Of a stretch of 52,215 nucleotides of DNA, positions 1 through 9,587 are shown one piece after another. Position 1 is the stretch's first letter, and every line of letters begins with the position of its first letter. This DNA is from Loigolactobacillus rennini DSM 20253. Lineage in GTDB: Bacteria > Bacillota > Bacilli > Lactobacillales > Lactobacillaceae. The translations under genes were made by a program, and so were the position numbers. The notes under the pieces were generated by a model that had not been told where the DNA came from, searched no databases, and saw only the letters and a list, made by a program, of their open reading frames with translations. The stretch is from contig NZ_AYYI01000026.1 in assembly GCF_001436505.1 (NCBI RefSeq), positions 1 through 52,215 of the forward strand, written 5' to 3'.

Positions 1-50
1 TTACCGCCCAGAAAGCAGCTTAATAAAGTTGTCCAATTTTAAGGGTTCAC
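1..50 (+). mobile_element. Right end of a probable IS3-family element (partial)
   Basis: The first bases read in frame 3 as a short Ala-Gln-Lys-Ala-Ala tail ending in TAATAA at 18-23, which is how many IS3/IS150-group OrfB transposases end. It is followed by TGTCCAATTTTAAGGGTTCA (31-50), which resembles the terminal inverted repeat of that group and ends in the CA typical of such elements. Only the end is in the window, so neither the transposase nor the other repeat can be seen. The assignment rests on resemblance recalled from family members. Confidence 0.4.
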
Positions 51-82
51 TTCATCAGCTTGTTTTTTTAATTAGCATTAAG

Positions 83-553
83 TTACCAACGATTTTTCAT
101 CACACGCCGTAATTCACGATCTTGATCCCGACGCTTGATGGTTTCACGCTTATCATAACTATGTTTACCACGTGCAACGCCTAATAAGAGCTTAGCAACA
201 CCATGTTTTAAATAAACACGCAATGGGACTAAAGTAATCCCAGCATTTTGCGTTGTCCCAATCAATTTTTTGATTTCACGTTTTTTCAACAATAGTTTGC
301 GATTACGTAACGGATCGACATTAAATTGGTTACCCTGCTCATAAGGACTAATGTGAACATTTTCTAACCACACTTCTCCATTACGAACACGTGCAAAACC
401 ATCCTTTAAGTTCATCCGGCCAGCCCGGACAGATTTAATTTCAGTTCCCGTTAAAACAATCCCGGCTTCATAGGTTTCTAATATGGTGTAATCGTGGCGA
501 GCTTTTTTGTTACGCGCTAAAACATTTGTCGCTGGTTTTTTCTTTTTAGCCAC
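83..553 (-). CDS. smpB: SsrA-binding protein SmpB
   Basis: SmpB binds tmRNA and brings it to stalled ribosomes for trans-translation. The 156-residue product has the family length and layout: an oligonucleotide-binding barrel carrying the [13 protein letters not shown] and KLLLKKREI segments, and a basic tail with [14 protein letters not shown] place the start at the GTG at 553, because AGAGGTGAT just upstream is the ribosome-binding site. A GTG at 562 would lie inside that site. It follows rnr in the same direction, the usual secG-rnr-smpB order in Firmicutes. No tmRNA gene is visible next to it. Confidence 0.95.
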   Translation of the reverse strand: MAKKKKPATNVLARNKKARHDYTILETYEAGIVLTGTEIKSVRAGRMNLKDGFARVRNGEVWLENVHISPYEQGNQFNVDPLRNRKLLLKKREIKKLIGTTQNAGITLVPLRVYLKHGVAKLLLGVARGKHSYDKRETIKRRDQDRELRRVMKNRW

Positions 554-578
554 TGAAATCACCTCTTAATTAGTGATG

Positions 579-2963
579 TTAATTGTGATTTTGTCGTTTA
601 TGAACAACTCGTGGATGGTTACCGTTACCATGCGGACGACCTTTTGCATGCTGTTGGTTGCCTTTTCGGTAATTGCCTTTATGATTAGCCCCTTTTGGCC
701 GACCATTACCGCCATTATGAGAAAAACGCCGTCGCGGTTTTGGCCGTTCCACTAATTTCCCTAAATCACTAGTTGGTGTATTTTTATCAGGCACTAATTT
801 AAAGTTAATCTGACTTTGATCCATATCCACATCAGTTAATGTCACCCGGACTGGTTGGCCAATTCGATAAGTTTTCTTAGTGTGTTCGCCCACCATGGCT
901 AAATAACTTTCAACAAAGTTATAGTAGTCGTCTTCCATGGTTGAAATGTGTATTAAACCTTCAACAGTATTTGGCAGCTCGACAAATAAACCAAATTTGG
1001 TGACTGAACTAACCACCGCATCAAATTGTTGTCCCACATACGGCAACATATATTCTGCTTTCTTTAAATCATCCGTATCGCGTTCAGCATCAATTGAACG
1101 CCGTTCCCGATTAGAACTATGAGTCGCAATTTCATCTAACTCATCACGGAATTTATCCTGTGCCTTTTCGCTAGTACCATTTTCCATGTACCAATGAACT
1201 AAGCGATGAACCATTAAATCTGGATAACGCCGGATTGGTGACGTGAAGTGCGTATAATACTTAGCAGCTAAACCAAAGTGGCCCAATAATTGATCAGCAT
1301 ATTTTGCCTGTTTCATACTACGTAACATCATAATCTGAACTACTGGTTCTACCGGCTGATCTTCAATTTTAGCTAAAATAGCTTGTAGCATACGGGGTTT
1401 GACATTTTCTGTATCGCCTTTAGCTACAACCCCAATATTATTGATAAACTCGTAAAATGATTTAATCTTTTCACTGTCAGGTGTTTCATGCACCCGGTAT
1501 AAGAAAGGCACGTGCAACTGATAATAGTGTTTAGCAACTGTTTCATTAGCTGCCAGCATGAAAGATTCAATCATACGCTCACTGGTACCACGTTCTCTAA
1601 CTTCAATATCTGTTGGGTGGCCTTCGTCATCAACAATAATTTTGGCTTCTGGTTCATCAAAATCAATTGCCCCACGCCGGTGCCGCATCTTCCATAAAAT
1701 ATGGTGTAATTCACCCATTTGATCAAACATCGGGGTTAAATCAGCATATTGAGCCCGAACTGATTCATCATGATCATCTAAAATTTGATTAACTGCTGTA
1801 TAGGTCATCCGCGCAGCGCTTTTGATCACTGCTGGGAAAATTTCATGTTTTACTACATTTCCTTGGGGATCAATTTCCATCTCGCAAGTCATAGTTAGAC
1901 GCTCAGCATTAGGATTTAGCGAGCAAATGCCATTAGATAAGCGTTCCGGTAACATCGGTAATACCCGATCAGTTAAATAAGTACTAGTACCACGTTCGTA
2001 AGCTTCTTTATCTAAAGCCGACCCTGCTTTAACATAGTGAGCCACGTCAGCAATACTGACACCTAAATGGTAGTTACCATTAGGTAATTTCCAAGCAACA
2101 ACCGCATCATCAAAGTCTTTTGACGTTTCACCATCAATAGTAACGAAATTTTGTGCCGTTAAATCGCGGCGCCCTTGTTTTTCAGCCGGTTGCACTTCGG
2201 CAGGAATTTGACTAGCTTCTGCTAAAACCTCATCTGGAAATTCTGTAGGAATCCCATGTCGGTACACAATAGCTAAAATATCGACTCCAGGTGCATTTTT
2301 GTTTCCTAGATCTTGTTTAGCAATTCCCAACATACTTTTGGGATTATCTACACTAGGAAATTTGATAATATCCACTACGACCATGTCACCATCAGTCGGA
2401 TGAACGCCATCGTCTGTGATGAATACTGGTACATCTTGTAAACTACGTTGAGTTAAACTAACATAGCCAAATTGACCAGAACTTTTGATCTGACTAGGTG
2501 GAAACCCAGTAAATTCACCGACTACGGTTGTGAAATTGCGCTGAATAATCTGGGTAATTTGTCCTTCCGGTCCTTTACCACTATCAGGCGCCGCTTGCTT
2601 GATAATTTCTGCTTCAACTTCATCACCATTTAACGCAAATGCTGTATTGTCCGCAGAAACATAAACATCTGGCTGTTCCGGATCGTAGCTGATAAACCCG
2701 AAACCACGGTCATTAGCATGGAAGATACCACTAACTTTAGGCCGTTGCATGGCAACACCAAAATGCCCGCTGCCATTGAGCTTAATTTTTTTAGCATGTG
2801 CTAATTGTGTTAAGGTCTGCACCAATAATTTAAATGCGGCAGCATTACGCAAATGCAGTTGTTGGCTCAATTCTTCTGCTGAAAAATAGTGATTCGCGTG
2901 CTGCGTTAAAAAATCTAAGACCTCTGTCTGAAATAATTCATTGTTTTTCAAAGTAAACCTCAT
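579..2963 (-). CDS. rnr: Ribonuclease R (RNase II/R family 3'-5' exoribonuclease)
   Basis: This processive 3'-5' exoribonuclease degrades structured RNA and helps tmRNA-linked mRNA decay, so its place beside smpB makes sense. Order of parts: N-terminal winged-helix segment (about 1-65), two cold-shock domains, RNB catalytic domain with the acidic motif SKDFDDAV near residue 280, S1 domain (about 640-720) and a Lys/Arg/Gly/His-rich tail (about 745-794) suited to RNA binding. At 794 residues it is full length. The ATG at 2963 has little ribosome-binding site. A TTG at 2951, six bases after GAGG, is an alternative start five codons in. Confidence 0.96.
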   Translation of the reverse strand: MRFTLKNNELFQTEVLDFLTQHANHYFSAEELSQQLHLRNAAAFKLLVQTLTQLAHAKKIKLNGSGHFGVAMQRPKVSGIFHANDRGFGFISYDPEQPDVYVSADNTAFALNGDEVEAEIIKQAAPDSGKGPEGQITQIIQRNFTTVVGEFTGFPPSQIKSSGQFGYVSLTQRSLQDVPVFITDDGVHPTDGDMVVVDIIKFPSVDNPKSMLGIAKQDLGNKNAPGVDILAIVYRHGIPTEFPDEVLAEASQIPAEVQPAEKQGRRDLTAQNFVTIDGETSKDFDDAVVAWKLPNGNYHLGVSIADVAHYVKAGSALDKEAYERGTSTYLTDRVLPMLPERLSNGICSLNPNAERLTMTCEMEIDPQGNVVKHEIFPAVIKSAARMTYTAVNQILDDHDESVRAQYADLTPMFDQMGELHHILWKMRHRRGAIDFDEPEAKIIVDDEGHPTDIEVRERGTSERMIESFMLAANETVAKHYYQLHVPFLYRVHETPDSEKIKSFYEFINNIGVVAKGDTENVKPRMLQAILAKIEDQPVEPVVQIMMLRSMKQAKYADQLLGHFGLAAKYYTHFTSPIRRYPDLMVHRLVHWYMENGTSEKAQDKFRDELDEIATHSSNRERRSIDAERDTDDLKKAEYMLPYVGQQFDAVVSSVTKFGLFVELPNTVEGLIHISTMEDDYYNFVESYLAMVGEHTKKTYRIGQPVRVTLTDVDMDQSQINFKLVPDKNTPTSDLGKLVERPKPRRRFSHNGGNGRPKGANHKGNYRKGNQQHAKGRPHGNGNHPRVVHKRQNHN

Positions 2964-2989
2964 TTCTGATCTAAAGAATCTTGCATATC

Positions 2990-3024
2990 AATAAAAAACC
3001 TCCTGCAATAAAAAACAGGAGGTT
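2990..3024 (-). terminator. Intrinsic terminator after secG
   Basis: On the minus strand AACCTCCTG and CAGGAGGTT form a perfect 9-bp stem around a 10-nt loop, followed by a run of T. It lies between secG and rnr, so much secG transcription should stop here and only part reach rnr-smpB. Confidence 0.8.
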
Positions 3025-3029
3025 GCTGA

Positions 3030-3266
3030 CTAGTGTGAAGACACATAAGCCAAAGCTAGCGCAAAAGCAAAAAAGAGAACGCCAAGCACAATCGTCACTT
3101 TTTGCATAAATGCCTCGAACCCACGTGCCTTTTGTTTGCCAAATAGGTCTTGCGCACCGCCAGATAAGGCACTTAACGCATCTTGTTGCTTACTGGGCTG
3201 CATCAAAACGGCGATGACGATGAGTACAGAAACAATCAGCAACAAGGTTAAGATAGTGTTGTACAC
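3030..3266 (-). CDS. secG: Preprotein translocase subunit SecG
   Basis: SecG is the small integral-membrane subunit of the SecYEG channel. The 78-residue product has two hydrophobic helices (about 3-23 and 55-75) joined by a loop containing the conserved QQDALSALSGGAQDLFG segment. I choose the GTG at 3266 because TTAGGAGG lies at ideal distance upstream. An ATG 18 bases further out would precede this site. A TATAAT on the minus strand at 3363-3368 could be its promoter -10, but the -35 is poor. It lies upstream of rnr, as in many Firmicutes. Confidence 0.93.
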   Translation of the reverse strand: MYNTILTLLLIVSVLIVIAVLMQPSKQQDALSALSGGAQDLFGKQKARGFEAFMQKVTIVLGVLFFAFALALAYVSSH

Positions 3267-3400
3267 CCTAGTTCCTCCTAACATTAAACTGATTTCAAAA
3301 TTTAATTGTTACTGGTTCATTATTATTTCGATTTAGTTAAACCGGTTAAATACAATAGTCATATTATACCATTGATTAAAGAAGAACAAAACCTCAAAGC

Positions 3401-4963
3401 TTAAGTTTGTAAATTCTTGCTGGTTGCGGTAATTTGCCGTAAACGGCGGCGAACTGCACCGCGTTTAGCATGAGGCATTAGAACAATCAGGGTGTCACCA
3501 GCACGTAAAAGTGTATCACCATGGGGGATCAATACCCGATTTTGCCGGCGTACTGCAATTAGTAAACTTGAATGTGGCCATTTAACATCCCGAACTTGTT
3601 TGTCTTCTAGTGCACTTCCTGCAAATACAGGAAATTCTAAACGGTCATTTTTGCGGCTCATTTGATTTAATTTACGACCAAAGTTTAACCGGGCTAATAA
3701 TGACTCATAAATTGGCGCACCGCCTAACAAGTCAACCACAACGTAAGCAACTAAAGACACAACTGCCAGTGGCATCAAATGCCGCAGATCCCCTACCATC
3801 TCAGTAATCAACAAAATAGCGGTAAATGGCGCTTTACCGATACCAGCAAAATAACCCGCCATGGCAAAAATAACAAAGTTCATAATGTAAACTTGCGGCA
3901 TCCACTGCCAGCTAGCAAATAACGTCCCTAACAAGGCGCCTAACAACGCACCTAAAGTTAAAATTGGCAAAAAAATGCCACCAGGCAATCCGGAACCATA
4001 AGAAATCATCGAAAAAATAAAGCGGATTAAAAACAATGCCAATAATGGCCAAAAAGGTGGTAATTTTACTGCTAAGCCTAAAATCACCGCGTTACCGCCA
4101 CCTAAAGTTTGGGGCCAAAAATAACCTAACGGAATTACTAATAACAGTGGGACAACGCCTTGAAAAGATCGTGGAAGCCATTTTAAATGGCTATACCAAC
4201 CTGGCATTGCCAACAAGACACATTGATAAAGATAACCAAAGACACCTAAAATAGCGCCTAGAAGGATTAACTGCCAATACAAAGCCAGTGGAAAGCTATG
4301 GGAATATTGGATATGTAAAACAGGTGTCAACCCGAAAAAATTTAAAGAAACAAAATCAGCCGCAATTGCACTAGCTAAAGAAGTCATCCAAATTAAAGGT
4401 GAAAAATTATGGTAAATTTCTTCTAAAACAAACAATGTCCCCGCAATTGGTGCACTAAAAGCGGCAGATAATCCAGCTGCAGCACCACTAGCCAGCATAA
4501 TTCGTTTTTCCGAATCGGAACGCCCCAATTTAGTCGCGATTCCTTGTCCAACTGCAGCACCTAGCTGAATTGAAGGGCCCTCACGGCCAAGAAATAAGCC
4601 GGGTGCTATTCCTAGAATCCCGGTCGTGAACTTACGCCATAAAATAGACCACCAAGGTAAAGCAATATCACCAGCTAATTGACCTTCTACCTGTGGGATC
4701 CCAGAGCCCATAATGTTGGGTTCACCTTTAACAATCACACCAATAATGAATGCTAAAATAATGCTTGCAATAATTAAGCCTAAAATCCCCATTGGATGTA
4801 CATGCAACCATTGGTATAACCGCAATGTTTTTTGCAAACCAATTTCAATCGCTAAGCGAAAAAAACTGACCACTATCCCGCTGACCAAACCAATTAATAA
4901 CCCTTTTAAAATGAATTTAAAACGCGTTGTATCAAAATGTTTAATTTGTCGCCAAAAAGCCAC
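3401..4963 (-). CDS. ClC-family chloride/proton antiporter with C-terminal RCK_C domain
   Basis: This is a membrane ClC protein of 520 residues. The conserved filter motifs are present: GSGIPQ (86-91), GREGP (126-130, with the gating glutamate E128) and GGIFLP near 325. A Glu-Glu pair at 181-182 falls where transporters of this family keep the proton-pathway glutamate, so I infer an exchanger and not a passive channel. About ten hydrophobic helices are followed by a TrkA-C/RCK_C-like domain (about 455-505) that may bind a regulatory ligand. The start is GTG at 4963 behind AGGGAGTGA. It stands alone where many relatives have eno. Confidence 0.9.
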   Translation of the reverse strand: MAFWRQIKHFDTTRFKFILKGLLIGLVSGIVVSFFRLAIEIGLQKTLRLYQWLHVHPMGILGLIIASIILAFIIGVIVKGEPNIMGSGIPQVEGQLAGDIALPWWSILWRKFTTGILGIAPGLFLGREGPSIQLGAAVGQGIATKLGRSDSEKRIMLASGAAAGLSAAFSAPIAGTLFVLEEIYHNFSPLIWMTSLASAIAADFVSLNFFGLTPVLHIQYSHSFPLALYWQLILLGAILGVFGYLYQCVLLAMPGWYSHLKWLPRSFQGVVPLLLVIPLGYFWPQTLGGGNAVILGLAVKLPPFWPLLALFLIRFIFSMISYGSGLPGGIFLPILTLGALLGALLGTLFASWQWMPQVYIMNFVIFAMAGYFAGIGKAPFTAILLITEMVGDLRHLMPLAVVSLVAYVVVDLLGGAPIYESLLARLNFGRKLNQMSRKNDRLEFPVFAGSALEDKQVRDVKWPHSSLLIAVRRQNRVLIPHGDTLLRAGDTLIVLMPHAKRGAVRRRLRQITATSKNLQT

Positions 4964-5021
4964 CGTTTATTCACTCCCTAACTTAAAATTATAACACTTT
5001 TCAGTAAGCCACTCAGCGTAC

Positions 5022-5066
5022 AAAAAAATAGTGCTGCCACAGGTCGACCATGTGACAACACCATTT
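5022..5066 (-). terminator. Terminator of the pgk-tpiA transcript
   Basis: A 16-bp stem (5026-5041 with 5051-5066, three G-U pairs on the minus strand) closes a 9-nt loop and is followed by seven T on the minus strand. It sits just past the tpiA stop. Confidence 0.85.
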
Positions 5067-5116
5067 ATTTTTAAATGTGACGTCAACCATCAATCAGTTA
5101 ACTCACGTTTACACGA

Positions 5117-5875
5117 CTATTTATCTTGATAATGAACTAATTCTAAGAAAGAATCAGGTTGTAAGCTGGCACCACCAACCAAGCCACCATCAATGTCTGG
5201 TTGTGCCATTAATTCTTTCACATTCGCTGGTTTCATGGAACCACCATATTGAATGCGCAAACTGTCAGCTGTCTTTTGATCATAAAGATCAGCGACCGTT
5301 TGCCGAATTAACTTGCAAACTTCTTGTGCTTGTTCTGGTGAAGCTGTTTCACCAGTACCAATTGCCCAAATTGGTTCATACGCAATGATCAATGACCCAA
5401 CTTGGCCAGCAGTTAAGCCCTTCAAAGCAGCTTTAACTTGACCAGAAACCCACTCTGCAACTTTACCAGCTTGGCGTGTTTCTAAGCTTTCACCACAGCA
5501 GATAATTGGTGTGACACCGTTTCTAAGTAACGCATGAGCCTTCTTATTGATGTCTTCATCAGTTTCGTGGAAATAGCCACGCCGTTCACTATGACCGATA
5601 ATGCCATAATCAACACCCATTTCAGCTAAAACCTTTGGTGATGTTTCACCAGTATAAGCACCTGCATCTTCAAAGTAACTATTTTCAGAAGCTACTTTTA
5701 AGTCAGTACCCTTAGCAGCATCTAATAATGTTTGTAGATCAACTGCTGGTGCACCAATAACCGCTTCAACTTTAGCGGGGTCCGCTAATTTACCTTTAAC
5801 CCCAGCAACAAATTCAGCTGTTTCTTTAGGGCTTTTGTTTAACTTCCAATTACCAGCAATAATTGGTTTACGCAT
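5117..5875 (-). CDS. tpiA: Triosephosphate isomerase
   Basis: The enzyme interconverts dihydroxyacetone phosphate and glyceraldehyde 3-phosphate in the cytosol. The full 252-residue barrel is present with catalytic K11 (GNWKLN), H95 (GHSERR) and E167 ([11 protein letters not shown]), the phosphate-binding GGS near 210 and GGLVGGASL near the end. The start is preceded by AAAGGATG. It lies 39 bases after pgk in the same direction, with a terminator after it, so pgk and tpiA form a two-gene unit. eno, often next in this operon, is absent here. Confidence 0.98.
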   Translation of the reverse strand: MRKPIIAGNWKLNKSPKETAEFVAGVKGKLADPAKVEAVIGAPAVDLQTLLDAAKGTDLKVASENSYFEDAGAYTGETSPKVLAEMGVDYGIIGHSERRGYFHETDEDINKKAHALLRNGVTPIICCGESLETRQAGKVAEWVSGQVKAALKGLTAGQVGSLIIAYEPIWAIGTGETASPEQAQEVCKLIRQTVADLYDQKTADSLRIQYGGSMKPANVKELMAQPDIDGGLVGGASLQPDSFLELVHYQDK

Positions 5876-5914
5876 TTAACAACATCCTTTCACATTAAAA
5901 CACAACATGCATGA

Positions 5915-7126
5915 TTATTGGTTAGAAATAGACGCAATTCCTGGCAATTCCTTACCTTCAAGGTAGTTCAATGAAGCACCGCCACCAGTTGAAATGTGCG
6001 TTAATTTATCGCCAACACCTAACTGCTTAACAGCTGCAGTTGAATCACCGCCACCAACAATTGTCGTTGCTTGGGTTAATGTTCCTAAGTACTTGCCAAT
6101 TTCTAAAGTACCATTTGCATAGTTGCTCATTTCAAAGACACCCATCGGGCCGTTCCAAACAACGGTTTTAGCATCTTTTAAAACATCTTCAAATTTAGCA
6201 ATTGACTTTTTGCCAATATCTAATGCCATGTAGCCTTCTGGAATATCCCCTTCAACGTCCTTACTTGGCACGTCGTTGTCATATTTTTCAGCCACAATGT
6301 TATCAACTGGCAAAACTAATTTGTCGCCAGCTTTTTCGATAATTTGTTTAGCCACGTCAATTTTGTCTTTTTCGACTAAAGAATTACCAATTTTAATGCC
6401 TTTAGCGGCGTAGAAAGTATAAGTCATGCCACCACCGACAATGACTTTGTCCGCTTTAGCTAATAAATGGTCAATAACACCGATTTTATCGGATACCTTT
6501 GCACCACCTAAGATCGCAACAAATGGCCGCTTAGGATTATCAACTGCATTACCTAAGAACTTAATTTCTTTTTCCATCAAGAAACCAGCAGCAACTTTTT
6601 GACCATTTGCCTTCATTGCTGTTGCAATACCAACATTAGAAGCATGGGAACGGTGTGCTGTACCAAAAGCATCGTTTACAAAAACGTCCCCTAATGATGC
6701 CCAGTATTCACCGAGTTTAGGATCATTCTTGCTTTCACGTTTGCCAAAGTCATTATCAATGTCTTGGAACCGTGTGTTTTCCATTAAAAGAACCTGTCCA
6801 GCTTCAAGCTTAGCAACAGCATCTTCTAATTGTTTACCTTGGTTAACGGGAACAAAGGTAACAGGTTGCTTCAAAAGTTCAGCTAAGCGTTCAGCAACTG
6901 GTTTTAAACTCAATTCTTTCTTGTCTTCATCAGATTTAATCCGACCTAAGTGAGAAAGTAAAATGGCTTTGCCACCATGATCAATCACATATTGAATAGT
7001 TGGCAATGCTGCGACGATCCGATTGTCGTCACCGATCACACCATTTTTGATTGGAACATTAAAATCAACACGGATCAAAACTTTTTTGTTTTTAACATCT
7101 AAATCGGAAACAGTCAATTTAGCCAT
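5915..7126 (-). CDS. pgk: Phosphoglycerate kinase
   Basis: It transfers phosphate from 1,3-bisphosphoglycerate to ADP in glycolysis. The 403-residue product has the N-terminal RVDFNVP substrate-binding motif, the LLSHLGR segment and the C-terminal nucleotide site ending in [13 protein letters not shown] and [15 protein letters not shown] use the ATG at 7126, eight bases behind AAGGAGG. An in-frame ATG 11 codons upstream has no such site. A TATAAT at 7185-7190 on the minus strand, with a poor -35, lies upstream of the gene and downstream of the gap terminator. pgk-tpiA may therefore have its own promoter. Confidence 0.98.
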   Translation of the reverse strand: MAKLTVSDLDVKNKKVLIRVDFNVPIKNGVIGDDNRIVAALPTIQYVIDHGGKAILLSHLGRIKSDEDKKELSLKPVAERLAELLKQPVTFVPVNQGKQLEDAVAKLEAGQVLLMENTRFQDIDNDFGKRESKNDPKLGEYWASLGDVFVNDAFGTAHRSHASNVGIATAMKANGQKVAAGFLMEKEIKFLGNAVDNPKRPFVAILGGAKVSDKIGVIDHLLAKADKVIVGGGMTYTFYAAKGIKIGNSLVEKDKIDVAKQIIEKAGDKLVLPVDNIVAEKYDNDVPSKDVEGDIPEGYMALDIGKKSIAKFEDVLKDAKTVVWNGPMGVFEMSNYANGTLEIGKYLGTLTQATTIVGGGDSTAAVKQLGVGDKLTHISTGGGASLNYLEGKELPGIASISNQ

Positions 7127-7244
7127 GTAAATAGCCTCCTTAAAATGATTAATGCACAAAATAACATATCAGTGAACACTTATTATTATACCTGATTAAA
7201 TTAAAATTTGGATAGGTATAATGCAACATAGATCTGTACTCACT

Positions 7245-7280
7245 AAAAAAGGCAGAGGGAGTCAGCCTCCCTCCGCCTTT
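7245..7280 (-). terminator. Strong terminator between gap and pgk
   Basis: On the minus strand a 13-bp GC-rich stem (AAAGGCGGAGGGA with TCCCTCTGCCTTT, one G-U) encloses a 7-nt loop and runs into TTTTTT. It splits the glycolytic cluster into cggR-gap and pgk-tpiA. Confidence 0.9.
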
Positions 7281-7319
7281 GGTAAAGCATTATGCGGTTT
7301 GAAATTTACAATACGCTAA

Positions 7320-8342
7320 TTAAAGTGTGGCAAATTTCAACAAAGTACGAACCATTTGGCAAGTGAAGCCATATTCGTTATCGTACCAAGCAACAGTCTT
7401 AACTAATTGCTTGTCACCAGAAGTTGTAACTTCTGTTTGTGTTGGGTCAAAGATTGAACCAAATGTTGTACCGATAACGTCGCTGGATACAATTTCATCA
7501 GCATTGTATCCAAAGCTTTCGTTGCCATCAGTGTGTTTCTTCATTGCTGCGTTAACTTCGTCAGCTGTAACTTGTTTGCCCAAGATAGCAACTAATTCTG
7601 TTAATGAACCGTCAACAACACCAACACGTTGTGCATGGCCTTGTAATTTACCCTTCAATTCTGGGATTACTAAGCCGATTGCCTTAGCAGCACCAGTTGA
7701 GTGAGGAATTGTGTTAACGCCAGCTGCACGAGCAGAACGTAAGTTACCACCACGAACTGGGCCATCAAGGATCATTTGTGTAGATGTGTAAGCATGGATA
7801 GTTGTCATAGTACCAACTTCAATGCCGAATTCTTTGTTCATTGCATCTGCTAAAGGAGCTAAGCAGTTTGTTGTGCATGAACCAGCTGAAACGATCTTGT
7901 CATCAGCAGTCAAAACATCATCGTTAACGTTGTAAACAACGGTCTTCAAGTCATTGCCAGCTGGTGCTGAAATCAAGACACGTTTTGCACCTGCATCCAA
8001 GTGTGCTTGTGCTTTGTCTTTTGATGTATAGAAACCTGTACATTCAAGGACGAAGTCTACACCATCATTTTTAACCCACGGAATATTTTGTGCTTTTGGT
8101 TCTGCATAGACACGGTATTTCTTGCCATCAACAATAATGCCATCATCTGTAGCACTTACGTCAGCAGAAAAAGTACCATGTGTTGAATCATACTTTAATA
8201 AGTGAGCCAACATTGCAGGTGAAGTCAAGTCATTGATAGCGACAACTTCGATATCATTTGATTTGGCACCTAATTCGTAAATACGACGGAAAGCCAAACG
8301 GCCGATACGTCCGAAACCATTAATACCAATTTTTACAGTCAT
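7320..8342 (-). CDS. gap: Glyceraldehyde-3-phosphate dehydrogenase, glycolytic
   Basis: NAD-dependent oxidation and phosphorylation of glyceraldehyde 3-phosphate. The 340-residue product has the NAD-binding [15 protein letters not shown] start, the catalytic cysteine C156 in SAGSCTTNC, its partner histidine H183 in TIHAYT and the C-terminal [24 protein letters not shown] precedes the ATG. It follows cggR by 37 bases and should share its CggR-controlled promoter. The codon use is the most biased in the window, as expected for a highly expressed gene. Confidence 0.98.
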   Translation of the reverse strand: MTVKIGINGFGRIGRLAFRRIYELGAKSNDIEVVAINDLTSPAMLAHLLKYDSTHGTFSADVSATDDGIIVDGKKYRVYAEPKAQNIPWVKNDGVDFVLECTGFYTSKDKAQAHLDAGAKRVLISAPAGNDLKTVVYNVNDDVLTADDKIVSAGSCTTNCLAPLADAMNKEFGIEVGTMTTIHAYTSTQMILDGPVRGGNLRSARAAGVNTIPHSTGAAKAIGLVIPELKGKLQGHAQRVGVVDGSLTELVAILGKQVTADEVNAAMKKHTDGNESFGYNADEIVSSDVIGTTFGSIFDPTQTEVTTSGDKQLVKTVAWYDNEYGFTCQMVRTLLKFATL

Positions 8343-8379
8343 ACCAAAATTTCCTCCTTTAGGAAATAAAAAATTTATT

Positions 8380-9417
8380 TTAAAGGGTTGCCCCTTTTAA
8401 AATCAGATTTGCAGCACCTTCATCCGTGATTAACCACGTCTGCTTAGGTGCTAATCGTGCGTATGCCTTGATTGCAGCAGCTTTATTGCTACCACCAGCA
8501 ACAGCAATCACACTAGGAATTTGTTCAAGGTCGCGAAGCTGCAAGCCAATACGCGGAATTTTATAAACCACTTGACCCGTCTGATCAAAAAAGTAACCAA
8601 ACGCTTCTCCGACTGCCTGCTTTTGTTTTAACATGGTGATCGTGGCAGCAGACATGTCACGTCGTTGAGCCATCGGAATGGCCTCACCAATACTATGAAC
8701 CACCGCTGTACTTTTGTCAACTAACTGTAATACTTCTTTCACAGCCGGTTCAGCCAACAGTGGTTTGTACGTCTGTTCACTGACATGCTCAGGAATATAA
8801 AGCACACGGTGCTCGCCGCCAGTGTGAACTGCCATCTGTGCGCAAATGGTGTTAGCTTGAATGTCAACCATCTCACCAAGGCCGCCACGAGCTGGCACAA
8901 AAATCAAACGCCGCTTTTTCGCCAACTTGGGTGTCAACGCATTGGCGACGTGGGCCATGGTTGTCCCACCCATAACCGCAATGATACTTTCACCCTGGGG
9001 TAATAACAGATCCAAAGTTTCGTTGGCTAACTTTCCCATTGCCGCAGGAATTTTAGACAAATTAGCAGAATCACCAGCAACGATCAAACAATGGTCAATT
9101 CCCAATGCTTGACCAAGTTGCTTTTCTTTAGCATGAACACCGAGTAACTGATCCATCACTTCAGCTAAGCTATGATAAGCTTCCTTGCCTTCTAGCGTTA
9201 AAATCATCCCTGATTTAGAGGTTGTCACTAAATCATGGGCACGCAAAAAATCTGTTTCAGTTCTTAATGCTCGTTCACTTAAACCAACTTTTTGTGCCAA
9301 CAAACGGCGACCAATCGGTGCTAACCAATAAATAAACTGTAGAATCCGAAAACGTTTCTTAAATACAGAAAATACATCTGGTACTAACACTTCGAGCCAC
9401 GCTAATTCATGATGCAT
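8380..9417 (-). CDS. cggR: Central glycolytic genes regulator CggR (SorC/DeoR-type)
   Basis: CggR represses the gap operon and in Bacillus is released by fructose-1,6-bisphosphate. The 345-residue product has an N-terminal helix-turn-helix (about 30-60, including the [15 protein letters not shown] segment) and a C-terminal sugar-phosphate-binding SorC domain with [15 protein letters not shown] and RGGLGE. I start at the ATG at 9417 behind AGGAAGAGGATT. The frame is open 52 codons further upstream, but that stretch is the operator and promoter. It leads the cggR-gap unit. Confidence 0.94.
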   Translation of the reverse strand: MHHELAWLEVLVPDVFSVFKKRFRILQFIYWLAPIGRRLLAQKVGLSERALRTETDFLRAHDLVTTSKSGMILTLEGKEAYHSLAEVMDQLLGVHAKEKQLGQALGIDHCLIVAGDSANLSKIPAAMGKLANETLDLLLPQGESIIAVMGGTTMAHVANALTPKLAKKRRLIFVPARGGLGEMVDIQANTICAQMAVHTGGEHRVLYIPEHVSEQTYKPLLAEPAVKEVLQLVDKSTAVVHSIGEAIPMAQRRDMSAATITMLKQKQAVGEAFGYFFDQTGQVVYKIPRIGLQLRDLEQIPSVIAVAGGSNKAAAIKAYARLAPKQTWLITDEGAANLILKGATL

Positions 9418-9436
9418 GCTAATCCTCTTCCTTAGT

Positions 9437-9473
9437 GGGACAAATATTGTCCAACTATGTCGGGTAGTGACCC
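9437..9473 (-). promoter_or_regulatory. Two-part CggR operator in the cggR leader
   Basis: GGGAC-AAATAT-TGTC (9437-9451) matches the GGGAC-N6-TGTC half-site known for Bacillus CggR, and a second related half-site, TGTCGGGTAGTGACCC, lies at 9458-9473. Both are downstream of the predicted transcription start, as in B. subtilis, which suggests a roadblock type of repression. Confidence 0.7.
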
Positions 9474-9529
9474 ACCACGGGCAAAAACAAAGTGCACAGG
9501 CGTTCTGTTCACTTCCTAAGCACAATGTT

Positions 9530-9558
9530 ATTATAACAAGGCCCATTTCTGAATGCAA
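9530..9558 (-). promoter_or_regulatory. Sigma-A promoter of cggR-gap
   Basis: On the minus strand TTGCAT (9553-9558) and TATAAT (9530-9535) are exactly 17 bases apart. Transcription would start near 9523, ahead of the CggR operator. Confidence 0.75.
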
Positions 9559-9587
9559 GGCAAAGGACTGCAATAAAAATACAAATT

